From contig CM065385.1 in the NCBI GenBank assembly GCA_033060915.1, positions 19,356,001 to 19,420,000 of the forward strand: 64,000 nt of DNA. Reading direction: 5' to 3'. The translations under genes and the position numbers were made by a program. The stretch is from Euryodendron excelsum. Taxonomy: Eukaryota; Streptophyta; Magnoliopsida; Ericales; Pentaphylacaceae. Shown piece by piece: positions 33,081 through 45,300 of this stretch (positions within the stretch are counted from its first letter, which is position 1; every line of letters starts with the position of its first letter). Below the pieces are notes generated by a model. It searched no databases, was not told the DNA's origin, and saw only the letters and a list, made by a program, of their open reading frames with translations.

Positions 33081-34598
33081 TGTTGAAAGACTCAATCCAA
33101 TTGTCTTTAACTTTATGAAATTTTAAATTACTAATAATGCATGCATTATAATAGTATTGGTCTAATCATGAAATATAAAAACTTTTATCTTCTATTCATA
33201 ATTTGTATACTTTCCCTAAAACTCACATAATCTTATATCCTTTCGAAAATTTGATCCAAAATTTAAAGACATTAAAATTCATGTTTTTCCTTAATTCTTG
33301 TATTATAATTTTAGAGTTCGTCCTCAAATTCAATAATGTGAATTTTTCTATTCAAAACTCTTTAAACTCGCTTTTTAGAAGGATACATATAATAAAATTG
33401 TACTATATATTATTGCAATTGGTTATGAAGAACTTGAGGTTGGAACATCTAATTATTTTTTTTCTTATTTTTTAAGATTTTAAACTATTAAAATAATATG
33501 TGTCATGATACTAGCAGGTGGAAAGAGAAATTTGTAAACTTCTACTGAATTTTTCTTAAGTGTAATGATATGTTGCAATGTCATTTGTCCATTTCAAAAT
33601 AATTTGGCTGATTAATAAATTTGAACTAAGTTTACAATCTAATAATCTTGTCTTAATTTACACTTCCTTTTTATTTTGTTCAATTAGTCTCTTTATCGAG
33701 AAATTTTATTTAAGCTACTCAAAAGGTTTGCTTCTATTTTTAGATATTCAAATATCATGAATTTAAAGTTTTTATTCAAATTACCAAATCTAGAATTCCG
33801 TTTACCATAGGGTGTAAAGTGTAGATATGTAAATAGAAATTTAGGCTCACAAACTTGGCATGTTGAAAGCTTCGGATGCTTGTGGTAGTAGTTGCGTTCT
33901 TCAGATGTTGAGAATGAGCTTAATGCTTGCACTTTAGTGAAATTGCGGTGACGGGCTTACCCTCCCCTATGGCTCAAATCGAATACTTTGGAGCGGGTGA
34001 GAACTCCTATATTTATACTCGAGGTGAGTTGCTATGCTAGTTGCCCCTTTTCACCTTTTTCGCTGAATAAAAAAAAAAAAAAAAAGAGAGAAAGCTTCAA
34101 AGTCTTGAGGTTGGAAAAAGTTTTACTGATGTGTTTGTTTTTTAGTTTTTTTTTTTTTGGGGGGGGGGTAGTATGAGAGAAAATGTTAAGCCTTAAGCAC
34201 AACAATCCTTCTATGTTTCGACAATTTTCTGCATAAAATTTATGCAACAATTCGTTGATCATGGATCATGGGCTCATGAGTCTTGACAATCATAGTTCTT
34301 TATTTGAGGAGTTTATTTGTAACAAATTCTCAGGACTATGTGAAACTTTATCTCCATTACCAACCCATCTCCAAAACTATCCATAGTAAAACCTAAATAG
34401 AGTACATCTTCATTGCAAAAGCTTGCTTTATCAAGCAAAATAAATATGTAATACCACATAGCAATAGACTTCACATTGCTCATATGGATGAGTTTCCGAT
34501 GCCAAGGTTCGGAAAGAAACTACAGCATTCTGTCATTTGGAAGGCTTTTCCACAAAGGATTTGTTAACGAGATAACATGATCTCAAAACATGCACATA

Positions 34599-34600
<2 letters not shown>
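33081..34600. other. Intergenic, nothing recognised
   Basis: A+T-rich sequence with homopolymer runs (A-run ending at 34085, T and G runs at about 34148-34169). No domain, splice-consistent exon or repeat boundary is apparent. Confidence 0.4.

Positions 34601-34662
<62 letters not shown>
34601..34662. repeat. Compound microsatellite (GT)n(AG)n
   Basis: (GT)14 at 34601-34628 runs directly into about 17 AG units ending near 34662. The compound structure is uninterrupted and therefore probably length-variable. Confidence 0.95.
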
Positions 34663-34665
<3 letters not shown>

Positions 34666-35078
34666 AATCCTGCTTATTTATTAATGTAGTGTATGTATCA
34701 TGGAAAATAAAATTGAAAAAATTAATAGTTCCTATTTCATTTGTGTAATTGATACATTTCAGTTTACATGGAAGTAACACACACCTGTCGAAGAAGAAGG
34801 AGGAAACCTCAACAATTATGTACCATTATGGACATATTTACAACACCCTAAACATATTAACAAGTAAAACAACTATGATAAACAGACACCACAATAATCT
34901 AAGCACACAACCTCTGAGTGGTAGGGAATATATTGTTTGCTGGAAAAGAGAACTGGCGATCAGATGACCCTACACATCTCATTTGTATCTTCAAGGCTCA
35001 AAATTTGACGAAATGCCTTGAAAGTGCCTTAATACAATTTGGAGCTAATCAAGGTTTGACAACTTGCAGGTAAAATCT
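34663..35078. other. Intergenic, nothing recognised
   Basis: A+T-rich sequence with no recognisable feature. The left limit of the copia LTR that follows is uncertain, so part of this stretch may belong to it. Confidence 0.35.
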
Positions 35079-36794
35079 GTTGGTTGTATTTGTTGGACAT
35101 AGTCTGTATAATGTCTTCCAAGTAGTCATCATAAAGTGAAATCAGCAACATAAAATAATGTGTATGAGATAACGTAACATGGCATATTCAACAAGTCATT
35201 TATGATAAAGTAGTAAAATATGCGATGAAGAGGAGATCAAGTCGAGTGTTGCACACTCTTAGCTTAAGATAGATTCATCCCCCATACAGGTGCTCATGGG
35301 ATTAACAGGCGTCTATCTCTAGGATAAAATGATCACGATCTTAAATAAGTAGCACTACAATATTCAGATACAGCGAATTAACCTTTTAATTCTACTATCT
35401 TAATGTATAGAATGCATGTAACATGCATGACATAAAACAATGAGGAATCTTTCTAATTCTACACAGAATTATGACATTTAATTTCATACAGAAACCTACA
35501 ACATTTCTGATAAAATTAATATGACAAGATGCAAAGAAGCAGTATTTTCTACACAGAAAATACACTGGCAAACTATAGAATTTATACGTAGAAATTCATA
35601 TAGTAACACATAAAGAATATGAAGCACATAATCAGTTAACCGAAAAACCTGGATAGAAATTCTAAGTCTGGTACAGAAACGAGGAGACATTCAGGCCAAG
35701 AGAATGGCAGAAACAAGACAGCACATCATCTGAGACTAGGCAGAATTTTGTCGTAGTCGAAAAGCAGCAGTACTTCGTCGTCATCAGAAACAGAGAAGAG
35801 AAGAAGAGAAGACACTCTATGTTTTGTCACTTTTGAATCTAGGGTGGAGCCTTTCTATTTATAAAAAAAACTCGCGTCCATTCGTGCAGCCAAACGCACC
35901 CCTACGAAAGGGTGCGACAGTTAACTAACTGCTAGTTCGAGTTTGAATTGAAATTGGTTCGGTCTGCTAGGTTTGGTTCTCTAAAAAGAATAAACCAGAC
36001 GACCCAAGCGCAAGCCCATTTAATCCGCATCCACACCTGCACTCGCTCCCGCGCCCACGCCCCGCCCCGCCCCACCCTGGGCTGGCGGCGGCAGCGTGCG
36101 CATGGAGTATTGAGTCAACCCATTGGTTCCATAGGTCTTTCCCCTTCCACAAAAGTGGGGTGCCCCTTGAGGCCCAAACCTTACTCCAAACTTGGGCTAT
36201 ATATACACACCATTTCTCTATTAGGAAACCAATGTGGGATTGCCCCACTTTATATGCATAAACCCTTTTTGAGTTGGTGACTTTGGAAGCCAATAACTCA
36301 TTTAAATCTTTACGGATTTGAGCAAGTAAATAATCTAGATTCATCTCCTCATGAAGGAGCATCCAACGCCTATCTAACCCGACACAATGGAAGTGTGAGT
36401 CTCATTCGTTTATTGGCTCAAAAACGGCATAAAACAATGGTTAATAAACCTTGTTTTCCAATAGTAGTTTCAGTCTTGAACACACACAAACACAATCGAA
36501 CAGACAAATCACTTGTATTAGATGGAAGGTGCCAAGAACAACCAGAAAAGGGGCTGCAATTTTTTACTAAACAGGAGCTGAACAGGGGAAGAATTGGGGC
36601 TGAACTAAAGCTCTGTATTTTCCTGTTCTTCACTCTTCGAACCAGACTTTTCTTCATACATCTATACATCAACCACATTTGCATCTTGGCCATACACTTG
36701 GCACTGCAAACACCATACTTTTAGCTACAAAGGAACATACATGTTTGCGAGCAGTATATAAAAAAAAAATCCAAACAAGGCATTGCATTGAACA
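35079..36794 (-). repeat. 3' LTR of a minus-strand copia element (left edge tentative)
   Basis: On the minus strand the LTR begins TGTTCAATGC at 36794, directly after a polypurine tract and the end of RNase H. It contains CCCACATTGGTTTCC and a TATATATA motif (about 36197-36208), a GC-rich patch (36030-36095) and a second TATA box (35856-35863), followed by leader-like sequence. The far end probably lies near the two TGTTGG words at 35079-35096, but no target-site duplication could be confirmed because the 5' LTR is not in place. Confidence 0.55.
35856..35863 (-). promoter_or_regulatory. TATA box in the minus-strand copia LTR
   Basis: On the minus strand, TATAAATA follows a CACCCTTTCGTAGGGGTGCG inverted repeat and precedes a C/T-rich leader. 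It is a better candidate for the LTR core promoter than the TATATATA motif at about 36200, because it is followed by about 800 bases of R/U5-like sequence. Confidence 0.5.
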
Positions 36795-36805
36795 CTCCCC
36801 CTTAA
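36795..36805 (-). promoter_or_regulatory. Polypurine tract of the minus-strand copia element
   Basis: TTAAGGGGGAG on the minus strand sits between the end of the RNase H region and the LTR start TGTTCAATG. This is the standard copia order. Confidence 0.8.
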
Positions 36806-38600
36806 GGCTTTGTTGGTGAACACCCATCAATTTTCTAAAATAGCAGAACTTTTCTTTGGGAATAGCTTTGGTGAAGATGTCTGCAACTTGTTCATCAGAT
36901 ATGCAATGCTCAAGATGCATCTCTCCAATTTCAACAGTTTCTCTTATAAAGTGATGCTTGATTGCTATGTGTTTTGTACGACAATGGTAGACTGGATTTT
37001 TTGTCATTGCAATTGCTGATTTATTGTCACAGAAAAGCATACTAGGTTCTTCTTGTTGCTCCCCAATATCACCTAAAATTCTCCTTAACCATATTGCTTA
37101 AGAGGTGGCCACTGATATTGCAACATATTTAGCCTTCATTGTTGATTGTACCACAGCTTGTTGCTTCTTGGATGTCTAAGAAATGACGCCAAAATCAAGG
37201 TAAAATGCATAGCCTGAAGTGCTTCTCATATCATTCGCACATCCGGCCCAATCACTATCATAAAACCCAATCAGCTTCACCTTTTCATTTCTCTTGTCCA
37301 TAATACCAAAGTCAAGAGTAACCTGTATGTATCACAATACTCTCTTGGCAGCCCCAAAATGAACTTGACTTGGTTTGTGCATGAATCGGTACAACAAACT
37401 AATAGCATACATAATATTTGGGCTAGTAGCCGTAAGATTCAACAAATATCCAACCAAACTTCTATACAATAATGCATCAATTTTATCACTTCTATCTTCT
37501 TTCATCAATTTTTCATTCATCGCTAATGGTTTTGGAATGAGTTTACAACCATTCATCCAAAACTTTTGTAGAATGCTTTCACAGTACTTCTTTTGGAAAA
37601 TAAAAACTCCATCTTCATTTTGTTGAATTTTAATGTCCAAGAAGTAATGAAGCAAACCCAATTCACTTTCTTTTATATTTATCATCTGCCTTTCGAAATC
37701 AGAAAACATTTTTTGGTTGCTTCTAGTAAATACTAAATCATCAACATAGAAGGAACAATGAGAATATCATACTTACCTTGGGTCTTGACATACAAGATTG
37801 GTTCACTTTTACTTATTTGGAAGCCTTATTCATTGAAATAGCATCAATTTGAGTATACCAAGGCTGGGGTGCCTGTTTTAACCCATGCAGTGCTTTCTTC
37901 AACTTGTATTCCTTTTCTTCTTCACCTTTCTTCACAAAGCCTTGTGGTTGTTCAACATAAATTTCCTCTTCCAAAACTCCACTCAAGAAGCCTGATTCGA
38001 CATCAAGTTGATATAGATACCACCCATTTTGAGTTGCCAAAGAAATAAGAGTTCTAATGGTGTCAAGCCAAGCTACCGGTGCATGTGTCATGAAAATCTA
38101 TACCGGGTAGTGGTGTGTACAGTTTTGCTACAAGTCTTGCTTTGTTTCTTTGGATGGATCCATTGGCATTTAGCTTGAGTTTGTATACCCATTTCATCCC
38201 AATCACTTCCTTGTCTTTAGGAATTTTCACCAAATTCCTTGTTTTGTTCTTCTCAATAATAGTAATCTCTTCTTCGATTGCTTTCTTCCAAGATTCTTCT
38301 TTAATTCCTTCTTCGAAGTTCTGTGGTTCAACAACACAAAGTTACACCTTTGGTAAATTTCACTGAGACTTATCATTTTTCTTAGAGTTGAACTTGGAGA
38401 TGATGTACTTGAGCTTGATGGAGAGCTTAAGTTGGATGATGAACTTGAAATTTGAAAAGCCAGTGGCAACTCCCCGGGGGTTGCCCCAAGGTTCACGTTT
38501 AGCCTAAAATCAGGCAGTCTTTTAAACTTTTGTTCTTCTCTTGGGGTTTCCCTTTCTAGTTCTGCTCTTTTCTTATTGGGGTGTGATACACTCACACCAT
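36806..38600 (-). pseudogene. Ty1/copia pol: reverse transcriptase and RNase H (broken)
   Basis: Read on the minus strand from right to left: the integrase-RT linker (SLSEIYQRCNF..., near 38390-38340), RT start (GMKWVYKLKLNANGS, about 38190), RT core (YQLDVESGFLSG; YVEQPQGF; KKALHGLKQAPQPWY; 38091-37813), the YVDD catalytic motif (37737-37748), RT end (LGLLHYFLDIKI...YLLNLTATSPNIMYA) and RNase H (FCDNKSAIAMTKNPVYHCRTKHI, then the DIFTKAIPKEKF region, 37040-36850). The domains are in correct order, but at least three frameshifts and several stops separate them. Gag, protease and most of integrase are missing: to the right the sequence becomes non-coding at about 38600. The catalytic Asp residues of RT are still encoded. 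Confidence 0.9.
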
Positions 38601-40807
38601 TCAGAGACTTAACCCATTAGCTAATTTCCCCCATCTCTTTTGTTAAAAGAAAAAACCCTCTCTAATGGGCCTCTTGGCATCTTCTAAGACTATCTTTTAG
38701 GGTTTGCAGACTCTCTTGGGTGATAGTCGGTATCACTCCATGGGAAAGAAACAATTAGTTTCCTTCCTCAGTTCGAGAAGACCTTGAAAGCTATAAAGAA
38801 GTGCATGTTTTTTTTCAAACTCATTACGTGACCAAGCGCTTCACAAGCACCAAAAGCTTCATTTTATTAATTTCAATTATTCGCAATCTCATTAAAGTAT
38901 GACTCATTCTATCAATGGCTATCAGCTTGCACATAATTCAATTCATCATCAAACATCACATAACATAGAGAATTTTTCCCCATTTGGGGTAGAAGCAACA
39001 ATGAAACACCTTTTTTTCACACCAAGCACAACTTGCCAACCGGCCATTGTTCGTTTCTTCAAGTATGAATCACATCACGATAATTTGGTTTCATTTTAAA
39101 AATTTTTTTTTTTTGCATCATTGCCATATTCAATGTGGTTATCCTTGGTAAAGTAATTACTGCTAGTACATGTTTAATAAGAACATAGATGAAATTCTTC
39201 ACTCGGGTCCTTATTAGGAGACTTAGAAGATCTACTAAAATTTCGTTTATAGAGAATTCCTTTTCAACAAAAGATATAGGATGACTTTACAAGTACTGGA
39301 AAGATAAGCTCTTACAGAGATAACTAGCAGTTTCGTGTAAATGTAGGTCAATTTCCAGCAATGGAATAATTGATCGTTCTGTGCTGGAGCTAACTTATCA
39401 ATACAACCTACGAGGTTATAGACCTCTCTTGTTATTTTCAAATAGGAAGAAATTATGAACTCTGCTAGATTATTTTTAAAAACTCCTTGTCCATTAGTCT
39501 TTACTACAAATCATTCCCTAAGTTATAGTTCATCTTCTCCACAAAAATGGGACGTACCCTTACTAACAAACTCGATTATCTTCTTATCTACTATTTTCTT
39601 TTCTCATACTGTTTCAATGTTTCGAAGTTCAAGAATCTTCTTATAAGTGACACAACCTGGTGTTTAATACTAACAACCTAGTTTTGGAATTAAGCTTCTT
39701 AATTACCCATTAGTCTTCGAGGCCCAGTAATTGGAGCTAGATTGATCTGAAGTGAGTAGGTTGGAAGTGTGTGTTTGCAATCGCTTGTACATCTAGGAAA
39801 TTAAAAAAGAAATCAGCTTGATTCCAGATTTGGTTAAAAAGACTGCCTTGGGTGTCCCAGTTGTTAACAGTTGCAGCATGTCATAAAACTTTCCATCGTA
39901 CTCCTTTGGGTGTAGGTAGGGTGAGGGTAGGACTAGTAACGGGTTTTGTTACCCTTCTATAAGCTATTGGTTAACCCATTGTTCTCCTTCTAGAATTATT
40001 TCATTTCATGCACCTTAGGGATGTGGGACCTACTATGGAACACTGTGGAAAACTAATTTGCAACAAGGCCATCTGACATTTTGATGGTTCTTATTCCATC
40101 AACATTGCTTAGTTCACATTTTCAATGAATTGTTAACCCTCAAGTACTATGATTTCGGAGTATAGAGTTGATCTTAATCCTTTTTGGCATCATCATGTCT
40201 TACTTTCCTCAATTGACACAATATCCAAGAAAAATTGAATATTTATAAGGGTTGGACAGTATGCTTAACTACTGTCTGAGCCCTTTACTCAAAACCATAC
40301 AAAATCTTCCTTTTTGATATCCGTAATGATATCTCTTAAATATTGGGTGTAGAGAACTACAGTGAGTCCTTCCCACTGTATTCTAGATACATTCCTTTGA
40401 ATTTGACTGGATTCCATCAAAAGTCAGTTTCTCCTCGAAACCGATATGGCAAACCCATTTTGGAACTTTAAATACACCTATGGTAACCGGGATCTTTCAA
40501 ATTCGTGTTAGCCATCTCTCAACTACGATTGGGTCAACTTCACTGTGGAACACAGGAGAATTTTGCTTCTCACAATCTCAAAGTATCTCTTCATCTTAAG
40601 AGGTTTAAGAGATCAATTTTCAACCTAATATGTTAGACAACCACATATAATCTTCAAACCATAGGGTTACGTTCTATAATACTGACTTACCACTTGAGTT
40701 TATGGAACACGACATTGTGTTCCAAGCATAACACTAACTCAACTTTATCTTCCTAGTACTGGATCTGCTGACTCTAGCCACATAACTCCATATAAGACCT
40801 ATTTCTT
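38601..40807 (-). other. Probable leader region of a minus-strand gypsy element
   Basis: This 2.2-kb stretch lies just downstream (minus strand) of the primer-binding site at 40808-40820 and the LTR at 40824-44338, so it is most simply the untranslated leader of that element. No gag is readable. Where it gives way to the copia pol is not clear. Confidence 0.35.
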
Positions 40808-40820
40808 AGCTCTGATACTA
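40808..40820 (-). promoter_or_regulatory. Primer-binding site on the minus strand
   Basis: On the minus strand, TAGTATCAGAGCT differs by one base from the Met-tRNA site TGGTATCAGAGCT and starts three bases after the LTR end (GTCATGACA). It identifies 40824-44338 as a 5' LTR of a minus-strand element. Confidence 0.82.
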
Positions 40821-41419
40821 TTCTGTCATGACCCAATTTTTCCTCCCTAGAACAATCGAGGCGCGAGGCTACTAATTACCAGCTAAACTTTCCAAATTAT
40901 TGGATCCTTAATGGTTATGGTTAATAGACAGGTACAAAATACTGAATGTGTCATTTGAATAACATTATCATATTAACAAACTTAAAGACTCAACCTTACA
41001 TGAAATGGTGAACTTGAAGAACAATGTACAAGCTCGACTTACAGATCCAGTAAACTATCTCTTACAACTATGTGTTTAGCTTTGACAGACCAAACTCAAC
41101 AATTCTTTCTGTAATCCCGCTTTGCCATACCTGAAATGTTGTCCCGTAACACGGGGTGAGATATGAAGCTCAGTAGGCAAGATAGAATCCCACGATATAT
41201 TAGGTTTGCAGTTTAGAAGCACAGTTATAAAATAGAGATAGCAACACTTAATGTATGTAACAAACAGGTTCAATGATACTATCTATACATTTTGAAATCA
41301 AATAGATACATAGATATAGTTTAAAAGAAATGATGATGATAATGTTTTGCATATGTCCCAAATCCTTTAAAAGTCGTCTAATCTAGATCTGTAGGTTTGT
41401 CATGTCTAACATCTTCCTT

Positions 41420-41830
41420 ATGCTCCCTGGAACAAAGATCAAGTCGATGGGGCCCAACCATGACACTCCACTCTCCTCAAGCCGGTAAGGGCCCACGCAT
41501 GATACTCACTTGCTGGGGTTCTTATCTGGCTTATGCTTCCTAGGCAAAGATCATGCTAGTGGGGCTCACCCATGACACTCCACTCTTGTCAAGCCAGTAA
41601 GGGCCCACCCATGATACACACTTGCCAAGGTTCTTATCTGATTTTCATTCATTTTGTTATTTGGTGGTGCCACCCTTATTTCTTCTAGGCAAAGGTCATG
41701 TCGGTGGGGCCCACCCATGAAACTCCACTCTCGTCAAGCCAGTAGGAGCCCACCCATGATACACACTTGCAGGGGTTCTTATCTAATTCTCATTTCTCTT
41801 TTGGTTGTGCCACCCATATTCCTCATAATG
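41420..41830. repeat. Tandem repeat, three units of about 120-150 bp, in the gypsy LTR
   Basis: Three copies of a unit containing GATCAAGTCGATGGGGCCCA, CCATGACACTCCACTCT, GTCAAGCCAGTAAGGGCCCAC and TTCTTATCTG. The second and third copies are progressively longer through an insertion with TGGTGCCACCC. Confidence 0.88.
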
Positions 41831-43846
41831 CCAACATGCATAGAAATCATGTAGAGAATAAAACGTAGTATCTAGCAGTTTAGCAGGAATTAAGAAGACA
41901 TGAGTGAGCTAGTGTTGCCATCTTGGTAACATTTCCAAAACAACTTATAACCACCAAAAGCACCTTTCCAACACATGTTCTTGAGCCGTGCAACATAGAA
42001 TTTAATAACAAAATATCGAATTATGAAGCAGGATAAGTACCCCTCTACTTGATTATGCATTCATCCTTACTTTCATTCGTCTCGAAGTTCATGCCAAACC
42101 TGTAAAGGAATCTATTTTGAAATTCACTTATGTTTCCTATAAAAGAGTGTAAATGCATGCGTGTGATGCCATGCCTCACTCCCCTTTCTTAGACTTAGCC
42201 TAAAATAAAATGGTCACAACTTCATGATTTGATATCAAAATTTTCAAAAACTTATGGGCTCAAAAAGTAGACTTTTTAGAGGGTATCCAGACCAAATTTC
42301 ACAATTTTCGGACAAGCCTAAGCATTTATTTAACATTTTATAAAACAGGGCAGTGCTGCTGAAATTCAGTTTCTGCAGCAGATAGTCTAGATTTGGGAGG
42401 TTCTAAACATAAGCATACAACATCAAACTGACCCGAAATTTGGTACACAATCTCACTCACATCAATCATAGCTACAGTAAAAATTTTATGAGTGTTTGAA
42501 TACTCTAACTTGGTCAAATGTGTGGTCAAAGCAGAGGTCACAGTATAGGGCATCAAGAATCAGCTATGGCAGTCACACTTTAGAAATTCGCTATAATTCG
42601 TATATTCAATATTTTTAAGTGAGACCAAAGTCTAAATAACTATTATAACTCTAGTTACAAGTGTTCGAAAATTCATCTCCAAGTAACATTTTTAAATAGG
42701 TCAATTATCAATAAAATTATAGCCCCACAGCTGCGTCAGTAGTAGATTTTCTTAGCAAATTTTAAACCAACATATCCCCTTCACTTCTAAACCAAACCAT
42801 ATGAATTTTATGTCTAAAGTGAATTTTTTTTTGAACCCGATCTAGTCATATATTCAGAACTCAGTTTCATGGAAATTCGGTCTCCCGAAAATGCTCCGAA
42901 ATGCACTGAACCTAACAAATTCGCACCAAAATTCATCCTAACTTTAAACTTGGTTTTGTTGCTCATTTCTCGATGGATTTTGATGAATCAAGTGTCTAAA
43001 ATTATCTACACTTCAAGACCGATCTCCTCATATTTTTAGAATAATTTTCATGAAGTTTTGTGGCCCAAAAAAGCTTTTGAAAATAACCCTTTGTGCAGAT
43101 TTCGCACCAGAATTTCTTCTAAACTTAAATAGAGTTTTCTCTTTTGTTTCTCAATGGAATCATGCGAAATTTGTGTCTAAATTAAGTAATTTTTTGATAG
43201 CTCTCCACCTATGGTCTCAGAATAAACTTTCGTTGAGGTTTGAGGTCCCAAAGAACCTCTGAAAAATGGCTGTTTTGCAGAAAATCGCAGCAGTGTTCTC
43301 ATCCACTTCGGACTGAAGTTCCTCCTTCGTTTCTCAATGATTTTGTGCAAAATTGGTGTCTAATTTGAACGTTTTTGAAAGAAATATCTACTGGTGGTCT
43401 CAAAGTCTCCATGCAATTAAGTTTGGACCTTTAAACGAAGGTCTGAACCTAACTGTGCATCACCGATCAGTGCACAGTCAGCTATAAATGGAGTTCGTGC
43501 CCCCCACCTGAGTTACCCATGGCCTTAGCAACCTGCAATACTCTGCTAATACATGATAACAACCTCCCAAATTAATCTCTAGACCTGAGTCTCACAAAAA
43601 TCCTATTATTTCATCTACATGCAAAACTTTTCAAGAAAACAAGGTCAACCTCCCTATGGACAAAATCTGCCCTTGCCGGAAACCATGGCTGCCTAGCTAG
43701 TTTCTGGCCACTTTTTTCAACTGAAAACTACTATGTGATGTGTGCGTAAGTTGTTTGAAAATAGGGAAACGGTTCTTAACTCCAATCTGCTGAATTTGGC
43801 CTCAAATCCATCCTTTTCCCTTTCTTCCTCTCCTTCTCTCAGCTGC

Positions 43847-43847
43847 A

Positions 43848-43882
<35 letters not shown>
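43847..43882. repeat. Microsatellite (CT)n(AT)n
   Basis: A CT repeat passing directly into an AT repeat, within the gypsy LTR. Confidence 0.9.
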
Positions 43883-43884
<2 letters not shown>

Positions 43885-44187
43885 TTGTGATTGTATGCTG
43901 AATGAGAGAGAGTTGTCCGGACAAGTCTCTCTCTTTAGCATGCATAAAGCACATTTGTAAAGTGGAGGGCTTCCATGTTATTTTAATTTCTTTTGGGGAC
44001 CCTATGGTGTTTCCTAATTGCTCAAGTCCTCCATGCCTATCTTCTTTTATCACTTATGCCCTTGATCTTCTTTCAAACATGTCCTTCACAGCCTTTTCTA
44101 CCTTTCTATGTGAGAAGCTTCACTATTTTCCATCAAATGTTTTTTTCTTATACCTCCTCTGCAAGGAGATGTGTAACACTTGTGGGT

Positions 44188-44338
44188 GATATAACTCCTA
44201 ACAAGCATTGATTAAACAAGGCTCTATTAGGACCAAATTTTAGTTTTAGGGTTATTACTTTTGTGCGACACAACTCCTAACAAGCATTGATTAAACAAAG
44301 CCCTATTAGGACCGAATTTTAGTTTTAGGGTTATTACA
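44188..44338. repeat. 79-bp tandem duplication at the gypsy LTR terminus
   Basis: CTCCTAACAAGCATTGATTAAACAA through TTTTAGTTTTAGGGTTATTAC occurs twice, at a spacing of 79 bases. The outer copy ends with the LTR terminus CA; the inner copy ends in CTTTTG instead. Confidence 0.9.
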
Positions 44339-45300
44339 GTTATACAACCCATCTTCCCTCGCTATAACTTTCAAATGCTCCAAAATAAGTGGGAAAGGGG
44401 AAGAAATCAAAAGAATCCACACTGAAGAAGATGATTGTTGAATCCTCTACACTAGAAAAAAGGAAAAAAGAGAAAAGAAAAGGCTAAATCATCTCAGTTT
44501 ACCAAGAAAAGAAAAGAGAAAGAGATTAAAGCATCATATCCTAATTTGTCCATCGATGATGTCTATTTCAAAAAGAGGTCTCTCAAGACCAGGTATGAGA
44601 CTTCTATGTCCTCACAGAAAGTAGTTAATGGTCATTGGATGAAGTTTGAGTTCACTAGATTAGGCTTTCCTTTTGAGCCTATGTTCAATAACATTAGATG
44701 GATGAGTTTGGCGACTATCAGAGGGAATACCTACCCTGAACTAGTGAGGCATTTCTATGCGAACCTGAAAATTGGAGAGGATGTCTATAAATTATGTCGT
44801 TATGTGAAAGGCAAAATCTCCATAACTAAAAGTGTGTTGGGAGAAGTTTTGGACATTGTCACTCTTGATTATTATGCATCAGAAGCTTTGATACTGATCT
44901 TAAGAAGGCCAATTTCTGACGATCACCTTAAGTTCATAGTAGATGAATTGTCTTTAGAACTCAGGTTGGTTCATCACTTCATCAATCACAAGTAGATTCG
45001 AGTATGTCTCTGACTCTAAACTGTTCCTACTTCATATTTACATCAATGAGCAGATAGTAAAAATGACAAACTACATTTTCAAGAGAATGTTTGAGGCTTC
45101 TACACACAAGAAGAGCAGTCTTCCTTATGGAATGATGTTGACTAAGATTTCTAAGCATTTTGGAATTGATCTTGTTGGGGAGAAAATTTTGGAAGCTAAT
45201 CCTCAAAATGATGAATACAAAGAAGCCATTCTTAAGAATATGAGGTACATATTTGATGAGGGAAGCCACAGTTGGGTGAAAAAGGGGAATGTAACCCCCA

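Larger units (their letters stand above)
40824..44338 (-). repeat. 5' LTR (3.5 kb) of a minus-strand Ty3/gypsy-type element
   Basis: On the minus strand the LTR starts TGTAATAACCCTAAAACTAAA and ends GGGTCATGACA, so its ends are TG...CA. The TGTAATAACCC start, Met-type primer-binding site and LTR length of 3.5 kb suggest a Tekay/Del-like chromovirus; that lineage call is inference. Inside are a three-copy repeat (41420-41830), a (CT)n(AT)n microsatellite (about 43847-43882) and a 79-bp tandem duplication at the LTR start (44188-44338). Confidence 0.75.

Noticed and set aside
35948..36362. Frames of 110-131 codons across the GC-rich patch near 36050.
   Set aside because: They overlap on opposite strands within a copia LTR and owe their openness to GC-rich low-complexity sequence.
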